From the NCBI GenBank assembly GCA_964426355.1, contig CAYRRA010000085.1:1-18572 (forward strand): a stretch of 18,572 nucleotides of DNA, read 5' to 3'. Shown here in pieces: positions 7,715 through 14,806 of the stretch. The position numbers and the translations under genes were made by a program. The first letter of the stretch is position 1, and the number at the start of each line of letters is the position of its first letter. The notes under the pieces were generated by a model. The model saw nothing but the letters and a program-made list of their open reading frames with translations, ran no database searches and was not told the DNA's origin. This DNA is from JAJFTV01 sp964426355. Lineage in GTDB: Bacteria; Chloroflexota; Anaerolineae; Anaerolineales; Anaerolineaceae.

Positions 7715-7737
7715 AAAAGAAATGAATATGCTATTAT
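7709..7737 (+). promoter_or_regulatory. Rightward promoter of the degV-rieske operon
   Basis: TTGACA (7709-7714), exactly 17 nt, TATTAT (7732-7737): eleven of twelve consensus positions. The start of transcription should fall near 7744, leaving a leader of about 75 nt before the degV ATG. The -35 box is the right arm of the shared inverted repeat. Confidence 0.78.
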
Positions 7738-7801
7738 GCTTATAAAATATGTCAAAATTATAGTTTTTGTTAAAGGATGAATTTGCTATTAAGAAAGGCG
7801 A

Positions 7802-7810
7802 AAGGAGAGG
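7802..7810 (+). promoter_or_regulatory. Ribosome binding site of degV
   Basis: AAGGAGAGG, 9 nt before the ATG at 7820, is a strong Shine-Dalgarno sequence. It contrasts with the carH gene on the other side of the intergenic region, which has none. Confidence 0.8.
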
Positions 7811-7819
7811 AAAAAACAC

Positions 7820-8674
7820 ATGACAATCAAAATTGTAACAGACAGCACCTGTGACTTACCAGTTGAAGTGGCTGCACAGTGGGGTATCACGGTTGTGCCA
7901 GTGTATATTAACATGGATGGGAAGAGTTATCAGGATGGCGTAGACCTCTCTCGCTCCGATTTTTATGAGAAGCTGCCATCTGCACATCCTTTGCCCACCA
8001 CTTCATCACCGGGGATTGATGCTTTTGTCAAGGTTTTTAGAGAACTGTATGATGCCGGTGCTGAACATATCATCTCCATTCATATTTCACAGACTTTGAG
8101 TAATATCGGTAATGTAGCGAACCTGGCTGCTGAAGCCCTCCAGGAAGAAGGCGTGCCGGTGACTGTTTTTGATTCGGGGCAGTTGACTTTAGGTTTGGGT
8201 CTGTTGGTGCTGGAAGCCGCCCAAAAGGCAGCCACCGGCGCGAACAAGGACGAGGTGATGCAGACACTGGAACAGATGGCAAAACGAACCTATTCATTTG
8301 CTCTGCTGGATACGCTGGAGTATTTAAAGCGCGGCGGTCGGATCTCCTTCTTGCAGCACAATGTGGCGACCCTGTTCTCAATCAAACCTTTGTTGATTAT
8401 GCACGGCGGCGATTTGAAGATGGAGCGTATTCGCACACACAAACGTGCTGTGCAGCGTATGTTGGAAATGGTGCGGAACCTGGGTGCTCTGGAAAAGGTA
8501 GCCTTGATCCATGCACACGCCATAGAACGCCTGGATGGATTGCGCAGTGCTGCGGGCGATCTGCTGCGTGATATCGAACTGCCGTTCTCCGGTGAGGTGA
8601 CCTCGGCAATCGGCGCGCACGTGGGTACAGGTTCGATTGGTCTGGTATGCGTGTTGAAACCCACAAACGGATAA
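7820..8674 (+). CDS. DegV family fatty-acid-binding protein
   Basis: Soluble two-domain protein of 284 residues, full length. DegV proteins bind a single long-chain fatty acid; in Firmicutes their FakB relatives present it to the kinase FakA, and no FakA is visible in this window. The N-terminal TDSTCDLP, PTTSSPG near residues 58-64, the SQTLSN segment and VFDSGQLTLGLGLLVLEAA match the lipid-binding core, and LDTLEYLKRGGRIS is the most diagnostic stretch. It is first gene of the rightward unit, separated from the DUF1295 gene by 19 nt. A lipid carrier beside a membrane reductase-like protein and an oxygenase suggests the unit acts on fatty acids or another lipid. That role is inference. Confidence 0.9.
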   Translation: MTIKIVTDSTCDLPVEVAAQWGITVVPVYINMDGKSYQDGVDLSRSDFYEKLPSAHPLPTTSSPGIDAFVKVFRELYDAGAEHIISIHISQTLSNIGNVANLAAEALQEEGVPVTVFDSGQLTLGLGLLVLEAAQKAATGANKDEVMQTLEQMAKRTYSFALLDTLEYLKRGGRISFLQHNVATLFSIKPLLIMHGGDLKMERIRTHKRAVQRMLEMVRNLGALEKVALIHAHAIERLDGLRSAAGDLLRDIELPFSGEVTSAIGAHVGTGSIGLVCVLKPTNG

Positions 8675-8693
8675 CCGGCGGAGGAGATGAAAG

Positions 8694-9488
8694 ATGAGCT
8701 TCGTTGAATTATATGCCATCCTGGCTGGGGTGGTTTTGGTTTACATGGTGATTTTGTGGCTGATCAGCCTGGCGGTGAAAGATTCCAGCATCGTGGATAT
8801 CTTTTGGGGTCTGGGTTTTGTGGTGATTAACTGGGTGTCGTTCTTTTTGACACCTGAAGGAGAACCCGTTCGCAAGTGGCTGCTGAACGCTCTGGTGACG
8901 ATTTGGGGTCTGCGGCTTTCGATCCATATCCTCATCCGAAATGCAGGAAAACCCGAAGATTTCCGCTATCGCAAGTGGCGTGACGAAAACGGCAAGCGCT
9001 GGTGGTGGTACAGTTTTTTCAAGGTGTTCCTTTTGCAAGGTGTTTTGATGTGGATTATCGCTGTACCAATCCCTGTGGTGCATCTTGCGGCTTTTCCGGA
9101 TCGATTGACCTGGCTGGATGACCTGGGATTGGTGGTTTGGGGCATCGGATTTTTCTTTGAAGCCGTTGGCGATTGGCAGCTTGCCCGCTTCAAAGCGAAT
9201 CCGCAGAATAAGGGAAAGCTACTAGACCGGGGTGTTTGGCGTTACACACGTCATCCAAATTACTTCGGTGACGCAGCGCAGTGGTGGGGGTTTTTCCTCA
9301 TTGCTGCAGCCGCTTCAGCCTGGTGGACGGTCTACAGCCCGATTTTGATGACCCTCCTTTTGCTGCGCGTTTCAGGTGTGGCGCTGTTGGAAAAGACGTT
9401 AACGGATACCAAACCCGGCTATAAGGAATATATCGAAAGCACCAACGCATTTGTACCCTGGTTTCCGCGAAAACCCAAAGGAGGGTAA
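8694..9488 (+). CDS. DUF1295 family membrane protein (steroid 5-alpha-reductase-like)
   Basis: Integral membrane protein of 264 residues with about six or seven hydrophobic segments. The C-terminal half carries the diagnostic block LLDRGVWRYTRHPNYFGD followed by WWGFFL, then GYKEYIESTNAFVPWFP at the end. This is the fold shared by steroid 5-alpha reductases, isoprenylcysteine methyltransferases and the DUF1295 group, where the segment binds the cofactor. The reaction is unknown for DUF1295. In several proteobacteria DUF1295 genes lie in light- or singlet-oxygen-induced clusters with photolyase, so its presence next to carH is consistent. GGAGGA upstream of the ATG is a strong ribosome site. 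The gene is followed after 2 nt by the next one. Confidence 0.88.
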   Translation: MSFVELYAILAGVVLVYMVILWLISLAVKDSSIVDIFWGLGFVVINWVSFFLTPEGEPVRKWLLNALVTIWGLRLSIHILIRNAGKPEDFRYRKWRDENGKRWWWYSFFKVFLLQGVLMWIIAVPIPVVHLAAFPDRLTWLDDLGLVVWGIGFFFEAVGDWQLARFKANPQNKGKLLDRGVWRYTRHPNYFGDAAQWWGFFLIAAAASAWWTVYSPILMTLLLLRVSGVALLEKTLTDTKPGYKEYIESTNAFVPWFPRKPKGG

Positions 9489-9490
9489 AA

Positions 9491-9835
9491 ATGAAGCTGG
9501 CAAAAATTGTCTCGCTGGCAGGTTTGCTGGCGATGACGGTAGTATTGATCTACGGTTTTACGGTTGGGGATTTTCTCAAAGAGGGCAGCCAGCTTTTGAA
9601 GATGCCCTGGGGGATTGTCTCAATGGTTGATCTGTATGTGGGCTTCATTTTGTTCTCTGCGTGGATTGTTTACCGCGAGAACTCGTTGTGGCGCTCGCTG
9701 GTCTGGGTGGTGCTGATGATGGTTTTGGGTTTCTTCACTGCCAGTTTGTACACATTTCTGGCATTACAAAACGCCAATGGGGACTGGCATCAGTTTTGGT
9801 TTGGGAAGCGTATCAGAAAGGTCGAAGGATCATGA
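9491..9835 (+). CDS. Small membrane protein, DUF1475-like
   Basis: Hydrophobic protein of 114 residues with three predicted membrane helices: about residues 5-25, 42-62 and 68-92. The pattern PWGIVSMVDLYVGFILFSAWIVYRE, followed by a second helix and a short tail ending in FWFGKR, is what I associate with bacterial DUF1475 proteins; the family name is from memory and moderately sure. No function is known. AAAGGAGG inside the end of the DUF1295 gene is the ribosome site. The stop overlaps the start of the Rieske gene in ATGA, so the two are translationally coupled. A role as membrane partner of its neighbours is possible but unproven. Confidence 0.7.
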   Translation: MKLAKIVSLAGLLAMTVVLIYGFTVGDFLKEGSQLLKMPWGIVSMVDLYVGFILFSAWIVYRENSLWRSLVWVVLMMVLGFFTASLYTFLALQNANGDWHQFWFGKRIRKVEGS

Positions 9836-10851
9836 TTCGAAACCAATGGTATATCGTGCTTGAATCCAGGGAAGTGGGCTCCAGTTGCCCGATGGGTGTC
9901 ACCCGGATGGGCGAAAAACTGGTGTTCTGGCGTGACTCGCAGGGGAAAGTTTACGCCATGGGAGACCGCTGCCCGCACATGAATGCACCCCTGCATAAGG
10001 GTAAAATTCGCGGAGATCATCTTGCCTGTCCTTTTCACGGTTTTGAATATGATTCAAGCGGGCGCTGTGTTTATCTGCCGGCTTCCGGCAAAGCGGGCAC
10101 ACCTCCCAAAGTGCTCAAGGCATTGACCTATCCTACCCATGAAGAGCAGGGTTTTATCTGGATTTGGTGGGGGGAGAACCCGCCGGAGGATTTGAAACCC
10201 CCACGGTGGTTTGAGAGTATTGGAGAGGATGTTGTCTATACTACGGTTCAGGATCCCTGGCAGGTACATTACTCTCGCAGCGCGGAAAATCAGCTCGATA
10301 TGAGCCACCTGCCCTATGTGCATCATAACACCATCGGGCGCGGCGGACGCACCATCGTGGATGGACCGGTCGTAAAAATGGATGGCGACCGGATTAACGT
10401 GTGGACATTCAACCGGGTGGATGATGGTACACCTCGCCGGGATGCATCTGAACTGGATATCGGCAGCAGGCACCCTTCTTTGCAGTTTCAATTCCCAAAT
10501 TACTGGCACAACTGGATTGGCGATAAAGTGCGTGTGATGGCTGCATTTGTCCCTGTGGATGCTGACCATACCATCCTTTATTTGCGTTTCTATCAACAGT
10601 TTATGAAACTCCCGGTTCTGCGCGAACTGGTGCACCTGGTTGGGAGGCGAGCCAACCTTACAGTCGCACATCAAGACCGCCGTGTTGTCACCCGCCAGAT
10701 TCCCAACCAGACAGCTTTCAAGATGGGCGAAAGGCTGCGTCCCAGTGACGCCGCGATCCATGCTTACCGCAAACACCGCCGTTTTCTGAAACAACAAGCC
10801 GGACAGGCGGAGCCCGATTTACTTACAGAGGAAGGAGAGAAGCCATGCTGA
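9832..10851 (+). CDS. Rieske [2Fe-2S] non-haem-iron oxygenase (PaO/VanA-like)
   Basis: Terminal oxygenase of 339 residues. The N-terminal Rieske domain has Cys47-x-His49 and Cys66-x2-His69 (RCPHMNAPLH, CPFHGFEYDSSG). The catalytic domain has the mononuclear iron ligands in NQLDMSHLPYVHHNTIG (Asp156-x2-His159-x4-His164). The layout resembles the pheophorbide a oxygenase / vanillate demethylase branch, which acts on bulky lipophilic or aromatic substrates with electrons from a separate reductase. No ferredoxin reductase is in the window. I chose the ATG at 9832: it overlaps the upstream stop (ATGA) and the protein starts MIRNQWYIVLES as in homologues; an upstream start would only add an out-of-family stretch overlapping the previous gene. 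The substrate is unknown; a lipid, sterol-like or tetrapyrrole compound is conceivable. Confidence 0.9.
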   Translation: MIRNQWYIVLESREVGSSCPMGVTRMGEKLVFWRDSQGKVYAMGDRCPHMNAPLHKGKIRGDHLACPFHGFEYDSSGRCVYLPASGKAGTPPKVLKALTYPTHEEQGFIWIWWGENPPEDLKPPRWFESIGEDVVYTTVQDPWQVHYSRSAENQLDMSHLPYVHHNTIGRGGRTIVDGPVVKMDGDRINVWTFNRVDDGTPRRDASELDIGSRHPSLQFQFPNYWHNWIGDKVRVMAAFVPVDADHTILYLRFYQQFMKLPVLRELVHLVGRRANLTVAHQDRRVVTRQIPNQTAFKMGERLRPSDAAIHAYRKHRRFLKQQAGQAEPDLLTEEGEKPC

Positions 10852-11186
10852 TCAAAATCTTACAAATCATTGCTGCTGTGGGCACCATTGCCACAGGTGT
10901 AGTCTCGTTGTTCTTTCCGCGTTCGATCCGAGGGTTTACCGGTTTGACGGCAGAAGGCGGACGCGGGATTACCGAGATCCGCGCGGTATTGGGCGCATTC
11001 TTCATCGGTTTGGGCGGAGCAGCGCTGCTTCTTAACGATCCGGCGGCATATCAAATGCTGGGGATCACCTACCTGGTGGTGGGGGCTGTTCGCCTGGTGT
11101 CGATGTTCGTCGACCATTCGGTGGAGCGCTCCAATGTCATCAGCGTTGTGGTTGAGGTCGTTTTTGGCGTGATTCTCGTGTTGTGA
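10845..11186 (+). CDS. DUF4345 family small membrane protein
   Basis: Membrane protein of 113 residues with four hydrophobic helices. The central TAEGGRGITEIRAVLGAFFIGLG is the family signature; function is unknown. The ATG overlaps the last 7 nt of the Rieske gene and is preceded by AAGGAGAGAAGCC, a strong ribosome site. It is the last gene of the rightward unit, 27 nt before the terminator stem. Tight coupling to the oxygenase suggests the two products act together in the membrane, but this is inference. Confidence 0.8.
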   Translation: MLIKILQIIAAVGTIATGVVSLFFPRSIRGFTGLTAEGGRGITEIRAVLGAFFIGLGGAALLLNDPAAYQMLGITYLVVGAVRLVSMFVDHSVERSNVISVVVEVVFGVILVL

Positions 11187-11213
11187 GGAAAGGCTCCTCT
11201 AAACATGCAAAAG

Positions 11214-11241
11214 AAGAGGCTGTCTAAAAAGGCAGCCTCTT
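11214..11241. terminator. Bidirectional intrinsic terminator between convergent operons
   Basis: AAGAGGCTG (11214-11222) pairs perfectly with CAGCCTCTT (11233-11241), extended by a T-G and a C-G pair to 11 bp with a six-base loop. Read on the minus strand it is followed by CTTTTGC; on the plus strand by a weak T-rich tail. It ends the rightward carH-linked unit and the leftward kinase operon. Confidence 0.8.
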
Positions 11242-11343
11242 TGAGGATTTATTCGCTAGCGGTTTTTTCTTGCCGCAAAAGCGATCCTATCTTTTGGGAG
11301 AGCCTCGTTAACAATCACCGGGGAGTTGATGAGAGATAGAACT

Positions 11344-12897
11344 CTAAAGAGGTTGATCGATCTCCCGCAGAGCATCGTAGAGCGGTTTGAGACGCCTGTA
11401 CATCTTCAGATAAACCTGGTGATACAGTTCTTCGTAGCGCGCCTGGGTCTTTTGATTGGGCTCGAACAGGTCACTGACGCGCGTCATTTTTGCCACCGCA
11501 GTGGTGAAATCAGAATGGATGCCCACCCCAACCGCTGCATCGATGGCTGCACCCAAACCGGAGGTTTCGTAGGTATGCGGGCGGTAAGCGGGCAGCCCGA
11601 AAATATCAGCCGTGATTTGCATGGCGGCATTGCTCTGGCTGCCGCCGCCTGAAACGCGCAGTTCCTGGATGGCAACCCCGCAGCGTTTGATCGTGCGGTC
11701 TGCACCTTCGCGCAGTCCGTATGCCAGTCCTTCCAGGATGGAGCGATAAAGGTGAGCACGTGTGTGGACATCGTTGAACCCAATCACTGCGCCGCGGGCT
11801 TCCGGTCCAGGGAAGCGTAACCCAGGCGACCAAAACGGCTGCAGAATCAAGCCCTGCGAGCCCGCCGGAACGGCATTGACAAGCTGGTCGAAGAGCTTTT
11901 CGGGTATGGTGTCTATCTCTTTGGCAATCTGGCGTTCCTGCAAACCAAATTCCTGTTTGAACCAGCTTACCATCCAGAAACCTCGGTAAATCTGGATTTC
12001 CATGGTGTAGTGGTCGGGAACTGCCGCCGGATAGGGTGGGATGAGCGGGATCACTTCGATATAGCGTTTGTGGGTGGTGTTGATGGTGGCGGTTGTGCCG
12101 TAACTCAAAGAAGCGATGTGCGGCTCCAGGCAGCCCGAACCAATCACCTCGCAGGCTTTGTCGGCTGCGGCTGCGATGAGCGGCAACCCGGCTGGGATGC
12201 CCGTGGCGGTAGAGGCTTGCGGGGTGATCTCACCCAGGGGAGCAGCCGGGCGCACCAGGTCAGGAAGCTGTTCCAACCTAAGTGGGGCAACCTGCCATTT
12301 CCAATCTCCTTTTTTTGACCAGGTATGGCTCTTATAGTCAAACGGCAAATAACCCACCTGGCAAGCCAGCGAGTCGACAAAACGTCCCACCAGTTTATGG
12401 GTGAGATAGCCGGAAAGCATCAGGTATTTGTGCTGATTGTTCCATACATCCGGTTCATGGGTGCGCAGCCAGGAGGCTTCTGCTTCTGCTTGCAGGTATG
12501 CGGCGGTATCCGAGGCGCCCGCAAGGCGCAGTAGAAAACCCCAGATGCCCTTGATGCCCGATAACCCGCTGGTACGGCGTTGATCCAGCCAGGAGATTGC
12601 CGGGCGCAGGGCTTCTCCTTTTTCATCCACGGGGATCATGGTGGAGCGCTGCGTGGTCAGCGCCACAGCAGCGATGCTGCTTTTTTCTATGCCGGGTTGC
12701 TGCCATAACCCCTGGCAAGCCTGGCATACTGCATTCCAGAAGACCAGCGGGTCTTGTTCCGCCAAACCCGGTCCGGTGGAATAGTAAGGTTCGAAAGGCA
12801 CCTGGCATTTCGCCAGCAGGTTACCCAGCGGGTCAAAGAGAATGGCGCGTACGCTTTGTGTTCCGTTATCGATGGCGAGCAGGTTTTCAGGGGACAT
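11344..12897 (-). CDS. FGGY-family carbohydrate kinase
   Basis: ATP-dependent sugar or polyol kinase of the FGGY (glycerol/xylulo/ribulo-kinase) family, 517 residues, full length. LAIDNGTQSVRAILFD is the N-terminal phosphate loop, LAEQDPLVFWNA and ISWLDQRR contact substrate, Asp246 in AAAADKACEVIGSG is the probable catalytic base, and VSGGGSQSNAAMQITADIFGLP is the second ATP-site signature. The family covers many substrates and the sequence does not settle which; the GlpD-like neighbour makes glycerol or a glycerol-like polyol plausible. It has GAGGAG six nt before the ATG. It lies last in the operon but behind a strong intrinsic terminator, so its level probably differs from its partners'. 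Confidence 0.9.
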   Translation of the reverse strand: MSPENLLAIDNGTQSVRAILFDPLGNLLAKCQVPFEPYYSTGPGLAEQDPLVFWNAVCQACQGLWQQPGIEKSSIAAVALTTQRSTMIPVDEKGEALRPAISWLDQRRTSGLSGIKGIWGFLLRLAGASDTAAYLQAEAEASWLRTHEPDVWNNQHKYLMLSGYLTHKLVGRFVDSLACQVGYLPFDYKSHTWSKKGDWKWQVAPLRLEQLPDLVRPAAPLGEITPQASTATGIPAGLPLIAAAADKACEVIGSGCLEPHIASLSYGTTATINTTHKRYIEVIPLIPPYPAAVPDHYTMEIQIYRGFWMVSWFKQEFGLQERQIAKEIDTIPEKLFDQLVNAVPAGSQGLILQPFWSPGLRFPGPEARGAVIGFNDVHTRAHLYRSILEGLAYGLREGADRTIKRCGVAIQELRVSGGGSQSNAAMQITADIFGLPAYRPHTYETSGLGAAIDAAVGVGIHSDFTTAVAKMTRVSDLFEPNQKTQARYEELYHQVYLKMYRRLKPLYDALREIDQPL

Positions 12898-12932
12898 GGC
12901 TTTCTCCTCTTATGCGCTTGTATTGGTTGAAA

Positions 12933-12971
12933 AACGGTGCTGTGATGAGAATAGTGTATCACAGCACCGTT
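12933..12971 (-). terminator. Intrinsic terminator between the FAD oxidase and kinase genes
   Basis: AACGGTGCTGTGAT (12933-12946) and ATCACAGCACCGTT (12958-12971) form a perfect 14-bp stem with an 11-nt loop. On the minus strand the stem runs into a tract of five T. It starts 3 nt after the FAD-oxidase stop codon and ends 35 nt before the kinase start. Confidence 0.85.
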
Positions 12972-12974
12972 AGA

Positions 12975-14714
12975 TTATTTTTCAAATCCCCATTTCTTTG
13001 CGGCTTGTTGTTCATCCATATCGAACGCCAAGGTGCCGCCCGGGTTGAGGATGTGGTTGGGGTCGAAATACCCTTTGAGCTGGCGCAGAGCACCCATCTG
13101 TGTTTCACCCATCTGCTGCATAAACCAGGGGGAAGTCTGTTTGCCGATGCCGTGATGATGGCTCATGCTGGCGCCCGCCTGCCGGATGGTCTCGAGAATG
13201 CCGTATTGAAATTCCAGGTATTCCTGGATGGTTTCCATGCGGGCAATAAAGATGAAATACAGGTTGGTTCCCTGCGGGTAAAAATGCGAGCAGTGGGTCA
13301 TGCAGATGGTCTGCGGGCGTTTTTTGATGAAGGCGCGCACCTTTTGATGCACCTCTTTAAGCTGCGACCAGGTGACAGCGCATTCCAGCGTGTCCAGGTC
13401 GATGCCGAAATCGTGCAGGTCTTCCCGCAGGTAGGGGTCGCGGAAACGGCTGTGCTCCCAGCTTTGCACCACGCCGAAGGGCGAGAGGTTGAAGGCACCG
13501 TTTTGCCGTGCCACCTTGCGGATCACGCGGTTCAGGTTGCGGCAGTAACCGCGCTCGCCGTCCACCGTGCCGATGAGCAGGCAGCGCTGCATGGGTTGGT
13601 ACCCCAGGATTTTCAGAATCGAATCGGCAGAGGTATCCGCCACGCCGTAGAGGCGCATGGCAACTTCGGTTTCCTCGCCATCCGACAGGCGAAAGACGGA
13701 AGGCAGCCCGCCTTCGCACTGCATGATCTCACGCACCGCGTTGAGGGCGGCATCCATATCTTTGAACATATAGGCATAGTAGCGCCGGTTCTCGGGTTGA
13801 TGGCGGCGCAGCCGCAGGGTGACGCTTACCAGAATGCCGAACGTACCTTCGCTGCCGATCATGATCTGGTCGATATCCGGTCCGGTCGCTTTGCGCGGGT
13901 AGCCGGGCGTCTGTACCGTGCCTGCCGGCGTCACATATTCCTGTGCAATGACGATATCCTCGATCTTGCCGTAGCAGGTAGAGTTCTGCCCCGCACCGCG
14001 AGTGACCACCCAACCGCCGACACTGGAAAACTCGAAAGATTGTGGGAAATGTCCGCAGGTGTAATTGCGTTTTGCTTTCAATTCGCGCACTGCATTTTGT
14101 ACGATTTCTTCCAGGCGAGGTCCCAACATGCCTGGTTCAACCGTGATGGTCTGGTCTTCTTCGTTGAATGCGAGCACGCGGTTCATGTGAACACCCATAT
14201 CCATTGTCACGCCGCCTTTCACTGCTTCGGTACCGCGCGTCACCGATGAGCCGGCTCCGAACACATATAACGGGATGCGGTGGGTATGGCAGTAGGCAAC
14301 GATTTTCTCTACATCGCTTTTATCGCGTGGATACAGCACGATATCGGGGAGGTTTTCGATTATCTGCTGGCGCAGCCGCAACACATCCAGCATGCCCTTA
14401 CCGTAGGATGCTTTGATGCGGCTGTAGGTGTCCAGGCGTGCGTTTTCCTCACCGACCATTGCAATGAGTTTTTCCAGGTGTTCCTGGGCAAGCCTGGCTG
14501 GCACTTCAACCTCAACTTGCTGCAAGCCGTCATTCTGGACAGTCTTGAAGTCTGCATCGGTCATACTAAAGGTCTCTTTCATCAATGCGTAGAGACCACG
14601 GTTGGGATGTTTAAATTCGTGCGGGTCACCCCATTTAAAGAGTGAGCGATACGTCCCGGCAGGCGGGGCTTCTTCGCTCCAATCGGGGACAAAACCGGTT
14701 TTGTTTTTTGCCAT
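12975..14714 (-). CDS. Alkylglycerone-phosphate-synthase-like FAD-binding oxidase
   Basis: FAD enzyme of the vanillyl-alcohol-oxidase superfamily, 579 residues. The PCMH FAD domain spans about residues 120-300: PDIVLYPRDKSDVEKIV, VFGAGSSVTRG, SFEFSSVGGWVVTRGAGQNS and IMIGSEGTFGIL. The C-terminal domain has RDPYLREDL (Tyr428), DTLECAVTW and SMSHHHGIGK with a His519-521 triplet, which is the alkylglycerone phosphate synthase (ether-lipid) hallmark. Eukaryotic AGPS swaps the acyl chain of acyl-DHAP for a fatty alcohol. Bacterial relatives are mostly uncharacterised and may do other reactions. I prefer the ATG at 14714: AGGAG lies 5 nt upstream, whereas a GTG two codons earlier overlaps that AGGAG. 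It sits between the GlpD-like gene (92-nt gap) and the kinase, linking it to glycerol-phosphate chemistry. Confidence 0.88.
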   Translation of the reverse strand: MAKNKTGFVPDWSEEAPPAGTYRSLFKWGDPHEFKHPNRGLYALMKETFSMTDADFKTVQNDGLQQVEVEVPARLAQEHLEKLIAMVGEENARLDTYSRIKASYGKGMLDVLRLRQQIIENLPDIVLYPRDKSDVEKIVAYCHTHRIPLYVFGAGSSVTRGTEAVKGGVTMDMGVHMNRVLAFNEEDQTITVEPGMLGPRLEEIVQNAVRELKAKRNYTCGHFPQSFEFSSVGGWVVTRGAGQNSTCYGKIEDIVIAQEYVTPAGTVQTPGYPRKATGPDIDQIMIGSEGTFGILVSVTLRLRRHQPENRRYYAYMFKDMDAALNAVREIMQCEGGLPSVFRLSDGEETEVAMRLYGVADTSADSILKILGYQPMQRCLLIGTVDGERGYCRNLNRVIRKVARQNGAFNLSPFGVVQSWEHSRFRDPYLREDLHDFGIDLDTLECAVTWSQLKEVHQKVRAFIKKRPQTICMTHCSHFYPQGTNLYFIFIARMETIQEYLEFQYGILETIRQAGASMSHHHGIGKQTSPWFMQQMGETQMGALRQLKGYFDPNHILNPGGTLAFDMDEQQAAKKWGFEK

Positions 14715-14806
14715 TATCACTCCTGTGTTGTGGAAGATACCATTCTGGTCTTCGATTTGAAAGAATGCGTTATCTGTTCCTGCCGGTCAGAGCAGGTCTG
14801 CAGCGG

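Noticed and set aside
9661..9831. Longer Rieske protein starting upstream at 9661
   Set aside because: The added 57 residues are a shadow of the DUF1475-like gene. The ATG at 9832 in an ATGA overlap gives the normal family N-terminus.
11258..11280. Short GCGG...CCGC hairpin with a T-run next to the bidirectional terminator
   Set aside because: The stem is only 4 bp and the T-run is in the loop rather than after the stem, so it does not qualify as a terminator.
12597..14249. A 550-codon open frame on the plus strand, antisense to the AGPS-like and kinase genes
   Set aside because: Both genes beneath it have clear family motifs along their length, and the antisense product is His-rich without recognisable motifs. 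It also runs across the terminator hairpin at 12933-12971. It is a by-product of codon bias.
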